Assembly (NCBI GenBank): GCA_020853575.1 | Contig: JADYYP010000020.1 | Coordinates: forward strand, 245,717-309,716 | Length of the DNA: 64,000 bases | DNA from: Planctomycetota bacterium | Lineage (GTDB): Bacteria; Planctomycetota; UBA1135; GCA-002686595 | Direction: 5' to 3' | In this document: positions 42,594 through 53,200 of the stretch, piece by piece | How positions within the stretch are numbered: position 1 is the stretch's first letter | How the letters are laid out: the number at the start of each line of letters is the position of its first letter | Translations under genes and position numbers: made by a program | The notes under the pieces: model-generated | The model's database searches: none | The model's input: the letters and a program-made list of their open reading frames with translations, nothing else | Told to the model about the DNA's origin: nothing

Positions 42594-43741
42594 TCCGCCA
42601 CGCCGCATGCCTGCTCGCAACGCTCGCGCTCTGCGCGTGCTCGACCCTGGGCACGTCGAGCGTCGACGACGCCGGCGAAGTGCCCAAGGCCGTGGCTCTG
42701 GCGCGCGAGGACCTGGCCGCCGGACGCACCGAGCAGGCGCTCGAGCGCATGCGCGACGCGCGCGAGCTCGAGGGCCTGAGCATCGAAGCGCGCGACGAGG
42801 TCGAGCTGCTCCTCGAGCGCAGCGCCGAGCAGCGCATCAGCGAGCTGTCGCGCGCGGACGCGGATCCCGCGGACCTGGCGCAACTGCTCGACTACGACCT
42901 GCCCCAACAGCTCTCGGTGGCCGCCGGGCTGGCCGCGGCCCGCGGCTTCGCGGCCCAGGACGAGCCCTACGAGGCATTCCGCACGCTGCGTGACCTCGAA
43001 ACCAAGTTCCCGCTGCACCACGGGCGCGCCGAAGCCGGCGCGATCTTGATCGACGTTGGCCTGCGGCTCGCGCGCAGCGGCGGCGGTTTCTGGGTGTGGA
43101 CCGACCGCGCGGACTCGTTCGCCGTCCTCGAGTTCCTGGTGTTGACCTATCCGGGCGAGAAGCGCTGCGACGAGGCCTTCTTCGAGTTGGCCACGATGTA
43201 CGAGCAAGACGAGGAGTACGCGATGGCGATCCAGCGCCACGAGGAGCTGCTGCTGGCGCACGTGGAGAGTCCGCTGTCGAGCGCCTCGCAAGCGCGCATC
43301 CCGCACTTGCGCATGATCGCGATCGACAGCCCCGACTACGATCGCCGCGAGCTCTTGCGCGCGCGCCGCGAGCTCGAGGACTGGCTCGCCAAGCACGCCG
43401 GGCACGAGCTCGAGCGCGAGGTCCAACTCGACTACGCCGACTGCCTCCAGCGCCTGGTTCAGAGCGACTTGGGGATCGCCTCGTTCTATCGGCGCATCGA
43501 CCGGCCCTTCGGCGCGCGCTACCACGCCGCACGTGCGCTCGAGACCGCGCGCGTGTCCACCTCGCCGACCTTGATCGCGCGCGCGGATGCGTTCCTCGCG
43601 GGATTGCCGCAGGTGAGCGAGCTCCCGGGCGAGCAGCGCACGCCGAGCGACAGCCAGTTCAGCCACGACTCGACCGAATTGCGCGAGGCTCTCGAGCGCC
43701 AGCGGCCGCAAACGGAGCGACCGAAGGACGCGCAGCCATGA
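42590..43741 (+). CDS. BamD-like tetratricopeptide lipoprotein
   Basis: 383-aa lipoprotein. Signal sequence with lipobox-like LCAC (residues 14-18), so anchored in a membrane by lipid. The mature chain is all-helical with TPR-like repeats; segments such as EVPKAVALAREDLAAGRTEQAL, EAFFELATMYEQDEEYAMAI and DYDRRELLRARRELEDWLAKH resemble BamD, the component of the outer-membrane beta-barrel assembly machine. C-terminal 50 residues are Gln/Pro/Ser-rich and likely disordered. Overlaps recO and the lptE-like gene by 4 bp each. Confidence 0.65.
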   Translation: MIRHAACLLATLALCACSTLGTSSVDDAGEVPKAVALAREDLAAGRTEQALERMRDARELEGLSIEARDEVELLLERSAEQRISELSRADADPADLAQLLDYDLPQQLSVAAGLAAARGFAAQDEPYEAFRTLRDLETKFPLHHGRAEAGAILIDVGLRLARSGGGFWVWTDRADSFAVLEFLVLTYPGEKRCDEAFFELATMYEQDEEYAMAIQRHEELLLAHVESPLSSASQARIPHLRMIAIDSPDYDRRELLRARRELEDWLAKHAGHELEREVQLDYADCLQRLVQSDLGIASFYRRIDRPFGARYHAARALETARVSTSPTLIARADAFLAGLPQVSELPGEQRTPSDSQFSHDSTELREALERQRPQTERPKDAQP

Positions 43742-44271
43742 GGGCGGCGCTGTACGCGCTGCTCGCATTGCTGGTCTCCGGATGCGGATACCGGGCCGGA
43801 TTCGCCCTGCGCGAGGGGACGACCATCGGAGTCACGCTGTTCGACAACCGCAGTCGCGAGCGTGACATCGAGGCCGAGCTGCATGCGCAACTCACCGACT
43901 CCGTGCAGCGCATGGTGGGCGCCACGCTCGCGACTCCGGCGCGCTCGGACTACCGCATCGAAGGCAGCGTGATCGACTACCGTCGACGCTCCGGGATCCG
44001 CGATCCGGACAACGTGCGGCTCGAGTCGGGCGTGCGCGTCGTCGTCCAAGCGCGACTGGTGCGCGCGGTGGCGTCCAGCGGAGATCCGAGCAGCCCCACC
44101 AACGTCCTGCGCGAGGTGACGGTGGCCGACGAGCGCGGGTTCTTGTTCAGCGACCCCTTGGGTGAGGAAACGGCGCGCGCCGAGGTCCTGCGCAACGTCT
44201 GCGATCGCATCGTGATCGAGCTGTTCGCCGACATGGCGTGGCACGACGAGTTCCCGCGGCGACGCTCTTGA
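43738..44271 (+). CDS. LptE-like outer-membrane lipoprotein
   Basis: 177-aa lipoprotein. Signal sequence MRAALYALLALLVSGCGY with the lipobox at Cys16, then a domain of LptE type (TTIGVTLFDNRSRERDIEAE). LptE is the lipoprotein plug of the LptD channel that inserts lipopolysaccharide into the outer leaflet. No LptD is in the window. In the order recO, BamD-like, LptE-like, the neighbours support an envelope role. Overlaps the BamD-like gene by ATGA. Distant homologue; could be a related GxCGY lipoprotein. Confidence 0.6.
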   Translation: MRAALYALLALLVSGCGYRAGFALREGTTIGVTLFDNRSRERDIEAELHAQLTDSVQRMVGATLATPARSDYRIEGSVIDYRRRSGIRDPDNVRLESGVRVVVQARLVRAVASSGDPSSPTNVLREVTVADERGFLFSDPLGEETARAEVLRNVCDRIVIELFADMAWHDEFPRRRS

Positions 44272-44504
44272 GCGCGGGCGCTTCGGCGGAAGACCACGCG
44301 AGCCCCGCGCGGCAGCGCCGCCGAGCGCCGGCTTGGCCCCTCGAAGAACGCGGCTCGCGGTCCCAGAAAAGCGCCGCGGGGACAAATCGGGCGATGAAGG
44401 ACGGGCCCTCCGTCGATGTAGGATAGGCGCCACTGTGCGCCGCGCGGATCCGGGCCCGATCGAACGGGGATCGCGAGCGGCGTCAGTCGCGAAAGCAGTG
44501 CAGC
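44272..44504. promoter_or_regulatory. intergenic region before ftsH
   Basis: A 233-base gap with dense GC hairpins in its first half. A -10-like TAGGAT (44419-44424) is about 80 bases before the ftsH ATG, with a weak TGAAGG box 18 bp further upstream. Not well supported. Confidence 0.25.
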
Positions 44505-46838
44505 ATGTCGGACAAAGAAAACGGCGGAGACAAGCAGAAGAAGAGCCGCTCGCTCGGTGCGTTCGTGCTCTTCCTCACCGTGCTGGTGGCCATCTTGATC
44601 GTGCTCGGCCGCCAGAACTCGGCCAACACGGAGAGCTTCACGCACGATCTGTTCGAGTGGCATCTGTACCGCGGGGACATCGCCACGGTGAAGATCGGCT
44701 CGGGCAACACGATCACCGGCCAGCTGCGCAACAGCGCCAAGAGCTACGAGGTCGAGATCAACGGTCTCGATCGCGACTCCGAACAGGCCAACCGCTACCG
44801 CGCGCTCAATGCGGCACCCTCGCCGGTGCCGATTCCGGCCGAGGACCTGGCCACCGCGATCGAGTCCGGCGCCTACCGCGCCGAGCTGACCCGCACGCTG
44901 CGCACCAAGCGCTACCAGCGCCTCGAAGGCGCCCCCAAGGACGCGGTCGACCCCAAGCCGGAGATCTCCGAAGAGCTCTTCGTGCGCGTGCTGACCAACC
45001 CCAGCGACGAGGCCGAGCGCGCGCGTTTCCCGATGCCGTCGGCGGGTGCGACGCTCGACCTGCGCGTCGAGTTCACCGGCCAAACGCCGCTGAATTTGGC
45101 TTCGACCGTGGCGCTGCTGCGCCGCGCTGGATCGCGCTTCGAGCAATTCGACTTCGACATCACCAAGGGCGGCGGCACGAGCTTCACCCAGGGCGGCGGA
45201 CTGCTGCAACAGTTCCTGTTCCTGTGGGCGCCCTGGATCCTGATCTTCCTGGTGATCTTCCTGTTCATGCGCCAAATGCGCGCCCAAGGCGGCGCGGGCG
45301 GCGTGATGAGCTTCGGCCGCTCGCGCGCACAGCTGTACACCAAGGAGAACCACACCAACGTGACGTTCGACGACGTCGCGGGCGCGCAGGAGGCCAAGGA
45401 AGAGGTGCGCGAAGTGGTCGAGTTCCTCAAGAACCCCTCGCGCTTCACGCGCATCGGCGGTCGCATCCCGCGCGGAGTGCTGCTGGTCGGGCCCCCGGGC
45501 TGCGGCAAGACGCTGCTCGCCAAGGCCATCGCCGGCGAAGCGGAGGTGCCGTTCTTCTCGATCAGCGGCTCCGACTTCGTCGAGATGTTCGTCGGCGTGG
45601 GCGCGAGCCGCGTGCGCGACCTGTTCAAGCAGGCCCGCGAGAACTCGCCGTGCATCATCTTCCTCGACGAGATCGACGCCGTCGGACGTCGCCGCGGAAG
45701 TGGCATGGGAGGCGGCCACGACGAGCGCGAGCAGACGCTCAACGCGATCCTGGTCGAGATGGACGGCTTCGGCACCGACGAGGGCATCATCGTCATCGCC
45801 GCCACCAACCGCCCGGACGTGCTCGACCCCGCGCTGTTGCGACCGGGTCGCTTCGACCGCGAGGTGACCATCGACCTGCCCGACTTCGAGGGCCGCGAGG
45901 AGATCCTGCGGGTGCACCTCAAGAAGGTGAAGTGCGGCCCCGACGCCGAACCCAAGACGATCGCCAAATTGACGCCCGGCTACTCCGGCGCGGACCTGGC
46001 CGCGATCATCAACGAAGCGGCGATCCGCGCGGGGCTCGGCAAGAAGGAGTTCATCACGCTCGAGGACCTCGACGAGGCGCGCGAGAAGGTGCGCTACGGC
46101 CGCCAGAAGAAGTCGCGCAAGGTCGAGCTCGAGGACAAGAAGATCACGGCCTACCACGAGGCCGGTCACACGGTCGTCGCGGCCACCATTCCCGAGGTCG
46201 ACGACCCGCACAAGGTCTCCATCGTGCCGCGTGGACGCTCACTCGGCGTGACCTGGATCATGCCCGACAAGGAGAGCTACCACATGCAGAAGAAGCGCAT
46301 GATCGGTCAGCTCGCCCTGGCCTTCGGCGGTCGCGCCGCCGAGGAGGAGTTCTGCGGGGACATCTCGGCCGGCGCCTTCGACGACATCAAGCGCGCCACC
46401 GAGATGGCCAAGGCCATGGTCACCGAGCTCGGCATGAGCGAGCGCATCGGTCCGATCAACTATGCCGAGCGGCAGGGTTCCGACTTCCTCGGTACCGAGC
46501 TGATGCGCGGTCGCGACCACAGTGAGCAGACGGCGCGGGAGATCGACGAGGAAGTGCGACGGCTCCTGACCGAGGCCCACGCGCGCGCGCTGGCCATCGT
46601 GCGCGAGAAGCGACCGGAGCTCGAACGCATCGCATCCGCGTTGCTGCTCTACGAGACGCTCAACGGCGACGAAATCGCGCGGCTCTTCAAGGGCGAGGCG
46701 CCCGAGACGCTGCGACCGCCCCAGGGCGGTCCGCCGCCCACCGCGCCTGCGACCACCGAACGCAAGCCGGCACCCAAGAGCGCCACCGAAGGCAAGCGCG
46801 GCGACCTCCCCGGCACGCCGGGCTTCTCACCCGCCTGA
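44505..46838 (+). CDS. ftsH: ATP-dependent zinc metalloprotease FtsH
   Basis: 777-aa membrane protease. Two transmembrane segments (about 18-36 and 225-255) enclose a periplasmic domain that is longer than in E. coli. The AAA+ domain has Walker A GPPGCGKT (Lys335), Walker B FLDEIDA, and SRH around [16 protein letters not shown]. The protease domain carries the zinc site His551-Glu-Ala-Gly-His555. The C-terminus has a proline-rich tail of about 45 residues. FtsH degrades membrane proteins and the regulator of LPS synthesis in E. coli. Followed by a good terminator. Confidence 0.97.
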   Translation: MSDKENGGDKQKKSRSLGAFVLFLTVLVAILIVLGRQNSANTESFTHDLFEWHLYRGDIATVKIGSGNTITGQLRNSAKSYEVEINGLDRDSEQANRYRALNAAPSPVPIPAEDLATAIESGAYRAELTRTLRTKRYQRLEGAPKDAVDPKPEISEELFVRVLTNPSDEAERARFPMPSAGATLDLRVEFTGQTPLNLASTVALLRRAGSRFEQFDFDITKGGGTSFTQGGGLLQQFLFLWAPWILIFLVIFLFMRQMRAQGGAGGVMSFGRSRAQLYTKENHTNVTFDDVAGAQEAKEEVREVVEFLKNPSRFTRIGGRIPRGVLLVGPPGCGKTLLAKAIAGEAEVPFFSISGSDFVEMFVGVGASRVRDLFKQARENSPCIIFLDEIDAVGRRRGSGMGGGHDEREQTLNAILVEMDGFGTDEGIIVIAATNRPDVLDPALLRPGRFDREVTIDLPDFEGREEILRVHLKKVKCGPDAEPKTIAKLTPGYSGADLAAIINEAAIRAGLGKKEFITLEDLDEAREKVRYGRQKKSRKVELEDKKITAYHEAGHTVVAATIPEVDDPHKVSIVPRGRSLGVTWIMPDKESYHMQKKRMIGQLALAFGGRAAEEEFCGDISAGAFDDIKRATEMAKAMVTELGMSERIGPINYAERQGSDFLGTELMRGRDHSEQTAREIDEEVRRLLTEAHARALAIVREKRPELERIASALLLYETLNGDEIARLFKGEAPETLRPPQGGPPPTAPATTERKPAPKSATEGKRGDLPGTPGFSPA

Positions 46839-46890
46839 GCGCGAGCGCTCGAGGCGCGCCTGTCGAGCGCGCGAGCGCAGTGACCCAACG

Positions 46891-46923
46891 GCCGCGTCCC
46901 GCCCCGGGGCGCGGCTTTTCGTT
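46891..46923 (+). terminator. terminator after ftsH
   Basis: 10-bp stem (46891-46900 with 46906-46915, one T-G wobble), loop GCCCC, followed directly by TTTTCGTT. Typical Rho-independent layout. Confidence 0.75.
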
Positions 46924-46961
46924 GCCCGGTCCCCGCGGCACAATCGCGCTCGACCCACATC

Positions 46962-46966
46962 GGAGG
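46962..46966 (+). promoter_or_regulatory. ribosome binding site of glmM deciding a TTG start
   Basis: GGAGG nine bases before TTG 46976. The only strong Shine-Dalgarno sequence near this gene's start; it selects the TTG over the upstream GTG at 46880, which lies before the terminator hairpin. Confidence 0.75.
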
Positions 46967-46975
46967 AACGATCCC

Positions 46976-48316
46976 TTGGCTTCCGCACGCATCTTCGGCA
47001 CCGACGGCATCCGCGGCAGGGCGGGCGAAGGCTGGCTCAGCGCCGCCAGCGTCTCGGCGCTGGGCAAGTGGGCTGGTGAGGTGCTCGGTGGCGCGCGCAC
47101 GAGCCGGCGCGCCCTGGTCGGACACGATGGCCGGCGCTCGGGCCCCGAGCTCGAGGCGGCGCTCGCCCGCGGCCTGGCCGCCAGCGGCTTCAGCGTGACC
47201 AGCACGGGCTTGATCACGACTCCGGGCTTGGCGCTGATGACGCGCCTGCTCGAGTTCGACTTGGGCGGCATGATCTCCGCGTCGCACAATCCGGCCGACG
47301 ACAACGGCGTGAAACTGTTCGGCGCCGCGGGACGCAAGCTCAGCGACGAGCACGAGCAAGCGATCGAGGCCAAGCTGCGCGCCGACGCATCGGCGGTCGC
47401 GCACGGCCCCAAGCCCAGCTTCGACGCACGCATCGAGAGCTCCTATCTGTCGTACTTGGTCGACAAGGCTGGTCAAGGCCTGTCGCTGGCGGGCCTGCAC
47501 GTCGTCGTCGATTGCTCCAATGGAGGCTCGAGCCGCACCGCGCCGCGCGTGCTGGGCCGGCTTGGCGCGCGCTGCACGGCACTCCACGCCGAACCCGACG
47601 GTTCGAACATCAACCGCGACTGCGGCTCGACGCACCCCGAGAGCCTGCAGTCCGAAGTGCGCCGGCTCGATGCCGACGTCGGAGTGGCGCTGGATGGCGA
47701 TGGCGACCGCTGCATACTCGTCGACGAACGCGGCCAACTGGTCGACGGCGACGCGCTGCTGGTGATCCTCGGCCGGCATTTCGGTCCGACGTGGCCCGAC
47801 CGGCGCTTGGTGGCCACCGTGATGTCGAACAAGGGCCTGCACCGCGCACTGCGCGAGGTCGGAGTCGGAGTCGTCACGGTCAACGTCGGCGATCGCCACG
47901 TGGTCGAGGCGCTCGAGCGGGAAGGGCTCCGACTGGGCGGCGAGCAGTCGGGTCACATCGTCTTCGGCAACGACAACTACGGAATCGGAGATGGGGTCTA
48001 CACCGCACTGCGCGTGCTGCGGGTGATGCGCGAGACGGGGCAGAAGCTCTCGACGCTCGCGGGCGCCTTCCGCGCCTTCCCCCAGGTGCTGATCAACGTG
48101 CGGGTGGCCCGCAAGCCGGTCCTGGCCTCGATCCCGAGCATCGCGGATGCCGTAGCGCGGATCGAGAGCGAGCTCGGCGACGATGGTCGCGTGCTGCTGC
48201 GTTACTCGGGTACCGAGCCCTTGGCGCGGGTGATGATCGAGGGCCCGGATGCAGCCACGATCGAGAACCGCGCCAACACCTTGGCCAAGCTGATCGCGGC
48301 CGAGATCGGGGCATGA
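46976..48316 (+). CDS. glmM: phosphoglucosamine mutase
   Basis: 446-aa enzyme interconverting glucosamine-6-phosphate and glucosamine-1-phosphate for UDP-GlcNAc and peptidoglycan synthesis. Motifs: RIFGTDGIRG at the start, active-site Ser103 in SASHNPADDNG (phosphorylated), and the metal loop DGDGDR. The start is read as TTG at 46976 because GGAGG lies 9 bases upstream (46962-46966) and the protein then begins like the family; the frame is also open to a GTG at 46880 without such a site. It overlaps tsaB by four bases. Confidence 0.93.
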   Translation: MASARIFGTDGIRGRAGEGWLSAASVSALGKWAGEVLGGARTSRRALVGHDGRRSGPELEAALARGLAASGFSVTSTGLITTPGLALMTRLLEFDLGGMISASHNPADDNGVKLFGAAGRKLSDEHEQAIEAKLRADASAVAHGPKPSFDARIESSYLSYLVDKAGQGLSLAGLHVVVDCSNGGSSRTAPRVLGRLGARCTALHAEPDGSNINRDCGSTHPESLQSEVRRLDADVGVALDGDGDRCILVDERGQLVDGDALLVILGRHFGPTWPDRRLVATVMSNKGLHRALREVGVGVVTVNVGDRHVVEALEREGLRLGGEQSGHIVFGNDNYGIGDGVYTALRVLRVMRETGQKLSTLAGAFRAFPQVLINVRVARKPVLASIPSIADAVARIESELGDDGRVLLRYSGTEPLARVMIEGPDAATIENRANTLAKLIAAEIGA

Positions 48317-48984
48317 GCGCGGTCGCCGTCGCGCTCGAGACCTCGACGCGGACACCGTCGGTGGCGGTCGAGTGCGATGGACGCGTTTGGGCACGCGAGC
48401 TGTCGAGCGAGCGCGCGCACTCCAGCGACCTGCTGCCGGCCCTGGCCGAGCTCGTGCGCGAGTGCGGCGCGCAGCCGCGGGACGTCGGATGCGTGTTCGT
48501 CGGCGTCGGCCCGGGCAGCTACACCGGGCTGCGCGTCGGCGTGGCGACGGCACTCGGGCTGGTGCGAGCCAACGGAGCGAGCATCCTCGCGCTGCCCTCG
48601 ACCGAGGTCACGGCCTATGGCGCGCTCGAGCCCGGCGCCGCGGCTGCCGTGGTGCTCGATGCACGTTCGAGCGAGGTGTATTTCGCGCTCTACCGGCGCA
48701 CCGCCGAGGGCGTCGAGTGCCAGCAGGCACCGAGCGTGGTGCGCGCCGAGCTGCTCGCGGAGCGTCTGCCGCTGGGCGCCCGGGTGCTCGCCGACGACGA
48801 CGCCGTGCGTGCTGCCCGACTCGACCTGCGACCGGATCTGGTGCTCCAGCGTCACGCGCGACCGCGAGCCGGGGACTTGCTGGAACTCGGCAAGCGCGCG
48901 CTCGCCGTGCGCGGTCCGGATCGGCCCGAGCTCGTCGCTCCGCTGTACCTGCGGGCCTTCGCGGCCAAGTCGCGGCGACGCTGA
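48313..48984 (+). CDS. tsaB: tRNA threonylcarbamoyladenosine biosynthesis protein TsaB
   Basis: 223-aa protein of the ASKHA fold that works with TsaD and TsaE to make the t6A base at position 37 of ANN-decoding tRNAs. Hallmarks: the N-terminal VALETSTRTPSVAV and the motif GPGSYTGLRVG. The C-terminal half is shorter and variable as expected. The ATG overlaps the glmM stop (ATGA). TsaD is not in the window. Confidence 0.9.
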   Translation: MSAVAVALETSTRTPSVAVECDGRVWARELSSERAHSSDLLPALAELVRECGAQPRDVGCVFVGVGPGSYTGLRVGVATALGLVRANGASILALPSTEVTAYGALEPGAAAAVVLDARSSEVYFALYRRTAEGVECQQAPSVVRAELLAERLPLGARVLADDDAVRAARLDLRPDLVLQRHARPRAGDLLELGKRALAVRGPDRPELVAPLYLRAFAAKSRRR

Positions 48985-49045
48985 ATCGCGGCCGTGATCG
49001 TCGTTCACGCGTGGTCACTCCGTTGAAGCGCGCGAACGCACTTGG

Positions 49046-50263
49046 TTGGATGAGCGCGTGCACGCCTACCGTGTTTGGGCCGAGATCGACCTCGATGCCC
49101 TGGCCCACAATCTGACCGCGATCCACGAGCGCATCGGCGACGCCGTGCGGATCATGCTCGTGGTCAAGGCCGATGCCTACGGTCACGGCGCCGTGGCGAT
49201 CGCGCACCACGCGTTGCGCTGCGGCATCTCCGCCTTGGGGGTCGGCACATCGGCCGAGGCGCTCGAGCTGCGCCGCGCGGGCGTGCGAGCGCGCATCCTC
49301 GTGCTGGGCACGATCGTCGACGAGGAAGCGAGCGCCACACTGCACCACGGCATCGAGATCGGCCTGCACTCGAGCGATCGCGCGCGCTCGCTCGAGGAAC
49401 TGTGCGCCAGGCTCGGCACCAAGGCGCGCGTACACCTCAAGATCGACACCGGCCTGGGGCGTCTGGGGGTGCTGCCGTCGAAGGCCATCGAGTTGCTCGA
49501 AACGGTGCATTCCTCGCAGCACCTAGAGCTCGCGGGTCTGATGACGCACATGGCGCCCGGCGACGGAATGCTCGATCCGCGCACCAGCGAACAACTGGCG
49601 TCGTTCGAGAGCGTGCTGTCCGAGGCCCGTGAACGCGGGCTGTTGCGCGGTTGGATCCACGCCGCGAATTCGGCGTGCGTGTTCACCGACATGCGGCCCT
49701 TGTACGACTGCGTGCGACCGGGGATCAGCGCCTATGGCGTGCTGCCGGGAAACATGCCCGGCGCGGACCAACTCGAGCCGGTGATGTCCCTGCACAGCCA
49801 GGTCGTGTATCTCAAGGACATCCCGGCAGGCGCAGCGGTGGGCTACAGCGGCACGTGGAACGCACCGCGCGCCACGCGCATCGCGACGCTGCCTGTCGGC
49901 TACAACGACGGTCTCGCCTGGCGGCTGGGCAACAACGGAGAGGTGCTCGTGCGCGGCAAGCGCGCGCCGATCATCGGGCGTGTGTCGATGGACTACACGT
50001 GCATCGACGTCGGCCACATCCCGGGGGTGGCGGTCGGAGACCGCGTCACGATCGTCGGTCGCCAAGGTGCGGAGCGCATCACGCTCGAAGACGTCGCGCG
50101 CAGCGTGGGCACGATCCCCTACGAGATCTCGTGCGCTGTCGGCAAGCGCGTCGAGCGTGTCTACGTCGGCGGTGAGGGCGTGCTGATCCCGCATCCGCCG
50201 ACGCGCGCGGCGGAGCCCCGAGCACCGCTCGAGTCCCGGGCGCAGCCCACGCTCGCGCCATGA
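49046..50263 (+). CDS. alr: alanine racemase
   Basis: 405-aa pyridoxal-phosphate enzyme making D-alanine for peptidoglycan. Lys41 in LVVKADAYGHG binds the cofactor, and Tyr267 in VGYSGTW is the opposite catalytic base. The domain order is TIM barrel then beta domain (GRVSMDYTCIDV near the end). TTG 49046 is taken as start; GTG 49058 is equally possible and the upstream ATG is out of frame. C-terminal tail of about 25 residues is Pro/Ala-rich. The stop overlaps the AsmA-like ATG. Confidence 0.93.
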   Translation: MDERVHAYRVWAEIDLDALAHNLTAIHERIGDAVRIMLVVKADAYGHGAVAIAHHALRCGISALGVGTSAEALELRRAGVRARILVLGTIVDEEASATLHHGIEIGLHSSDRARSLEELCARLGTKARVHLKIDTGLGRLGVLPSKAIELLETVHSSQHLELAGLMTHMAPGDGMLDPRTSEQLASFESVLSEARERGLLRGWIHAANSACVFTDMRPLYDCVRPGISAYGVLPGNMPGADQLEPVMSLHSQVVYLKDIPAGAAVGYSGTWNAPRATRIATLPVGYNDGLAWRLGNNGEVLVRGKRAPIIGRVSMDYTCIDVGHIPGVAVGDRVTIVGRQGAERITLEDVARSVGTIPYEISCAVGKRVERVYVGGEGVLIPHPPTRAAEPRAPLESRAQPTLAP

Positions 50264-53200
50264 AACTCGGCGCGTTCGTGCGCTGGTCGGTGTTCGCGCT
50301 CGCGCTGATTGCCGCGGGTGGCGCCGTGGCGCTGTACGGTTACGAGAAGAGCGGAGCGCTCGCGCAGCGCGCCGCCCGGGAGCTGCAGGAAGCCACGGGC
50401 GAAGCGATCGCGTTCGAAGCGGTCGAGCTCGACTGGTTCCGCCCCGGGGTGCGCGTGCGTGGACTGCAACTCCCCGGCGATCCGTCTCCGTTACGGCTCG
50501 AAGAGGTGTACGTCGAGCTCGACTGGGACTCGGGGGCATTTCGAGTGGCCTTCGTGGAGCTCAGCGGTGGGCGCGTCGAGCTTTCGGATGCGCTGCTCGC
50601 ACGCCTGCAAGCGATGCGCGCGCATGCTGCTTCGCAGTCGGCCGCGACGCCGGGCGCGACGCGAGTGCCGCCCGTGGTCGTCGAGCACGTCCTGCTCGAC
50701 TGGGTCCACCCTCAATGGGGCACCTCGGGGATCGGCTGGGTCGATGCCGTGTACCGCGAAGGCTCGGATGGTGCGCCCGAGATCCAAGGACGCATCCGCC
50801 CCAGCTTCGCGAGCGTCGGAGAGGGCGCGACGCCCGAGATCTACCTGGCTGGTTCGCGCGACACCGGGGGCCGTATCGCGTTGCGCGCGACCTGCAACGG
50901 AGTGCCGGTGTCGTCCGAGGTGATCCCGCCGCGCTCCCCGCTCGAGCCGCTGCGCGCCTGGAAGCCCCGCGCGGCGCTGGCCTTCGACCTGGAGGCGAGC
51001 TTCCAGCTCGACTCTCGAGCGCCGCCCGCGGGCCGGCTGCGCGCGCAGATCACGGGTGGCTCGCTCGAGCTGCCCACGACTTCGGTTCCGGTGACGGACG
51101 TGGCCCTCGATCTCGACGCGGTGTGCGCGGCGGGCTCGCTCGCGGGTTTGCTCGACCCGCGCGCCTGGACCAGCACGCTGCACGCCGGAGCGCGCTGGAG
51201 TGGCATTCCGCTCGACGCCTGGGCACTGTTCGGCACCAACGCCGGCGCGGGCCACTCGGCGCGCGCGTGGATCCACGCCCCGCGCGTTCCGCTGCAGCGT
51301 TCCACGGCCGAGGTCGCGGGCTCACCCAAGGCGCTGACCGAGCTCTTCGACGCCCTCGATCTCGCGGGGACCGCCGACATCCTGTGTGGAGTGCGCTGGC
51401 CGGAAACGCGCTCGATCCAGGACGATCGCGCCGTCGCCAGCCCCGAGATCGCGGTCGACATCGACCCGCGGGGCGACGCCAGCGCCTGCACGCACGGTTG
51501 GCTCGACGGCACGGGCAGTCGCCGCGACGGCTTCCCGATGCGTGTCAACGACATCACTGGTCGCGTGGTGATGCTGCACGATCAGGGCGGAACGCGTGCG
51601 ACGCTGATCGGGCTGCTCGAGATCCTCGGCGCGCACTCCGACGGCACGGTCACGCACCAACCGGGATTCGCCGACGGACTGATCCGCGCACCGCTCGCGG
51701 GCGAGAGTCTCCCCTCGTTCGACCTGCGCGTCGGCGGCCACGGCATTCCCGTCGACGCCGCAATGGAGCGCGCGCTGCTCGGCATCCCGGGTGCGGAGTT
51801 CATTTTCCCCGAGTTCAATCCGTCGGGCGGCAGCGCTTCGATCCTCGCGCGCTTGGTGCGCCGCGAGGGCTATCGCTATCCAGCGGCCGAGGTCGTGGTC
51901 GAGCTCTTCGGCTGCGACGGCGAGTGGAACGAGCTCCCCATCGGACTGCGCGACGTCGGAGGTCGCATCGACTTCTTGGCCGATCCGCGGGGCTACGTCG
52001 CCACGGGCTTCGACCTGCGCCTGCGCTCGAGCCGCGATGCGCTGATCGACGTTCGCGGTCGAATCCAGGACCTCCCCGATCCACAGGCCGAAACACGTCC
52101 CTGGCACGAGCGCCACTTCGAGGCGGTGGCCGTCGATGTGCGCGGGATCTCGCTGCGCGGCGACGATCGCGACTCTCTGGCCTCGAAGATCCCGGAGATC
52201 GGCTCGATTCTCGACGGCCTCAAGCCCACCGGACGCGTCGACGTCCACTACCGCGGAGCGACCCCCCGGGCGGGCGGTCCTCGCGTTTGGCGCGGCGAGC
52301 TGTTGGCGCGCGACGCCGAGTTGCTGCCGACACAGTTCCAGGTCGCGCTCGACAAGGTGCATGGGCGCGTGCTGCTGGATGGTGCGATGCAACTCGGCCC
52401 CAAGCCGCTCGTCCCCGACGAGCTCGACGTGAGCGTCGCGCCGCTGGTGGCGCAGTTCGCCAGCAGCGTCACCGTCGCGGCGCAGGGCGCGTTCCCTTCT
52501 CACGCCGACGGACGCATCGAAATCCTCGCCGCGGGCGTCGACCCGACGCACGGTGGACTGAGCGGCGCGTTCCGCAGCTCGCGCACGGGCGGCATCGGCG
52601 GTGGTCACGCGGGGCTCGCGCTCTCCAGTCTGGGTGTCGACGGCCGAGTCGACTTCTCTGGTGCCTTCACGATTCCGCAAGCATCGCCGCGCGCGCCCGA
52701 AAGCGACTACCGCGTTTTCCTGCGGCAAAACGACGTTCGAACCACGGCCATGGGTGGTCGTCTCGCACTGGGACGTCTGGTGGGCATCCTCGAGCAAACG
52801 CGCGATGGCGTGCTCGCCGGCGAATCGATCACCGCCACTCTGGCCGAGACCCCGATCCGGCTCAGCGGCGTGCGCTTCGAGCAGAGCGGCGATTCGTTCC
52901 GGGTCGAGACCGCGCTCGACGCGCTCAAAGTCGGCATCGATCGCGAGCACCTGCGCACGTTCCTCGACGACTCGACCCTCGAGTCGCTGCTCGACGACTT
53001 GGAGTGGCGTGGCGAGATGGACGTGCTCAACGCCAAGCTGGTCCTCAGCGGGGCGGGCATCGGTGGTGAACGCGCGCAGTTCTCCGGCGACATCGTGCCC
53101 CGCGGGATGAGCATCGACTTCGGCGTGCCACTCTCGGTGGAGTCCGCTCGCGTGCGCATCGTCGACCTGAGCTACACGCGCGAGTCGGTCAGTGCCTTGC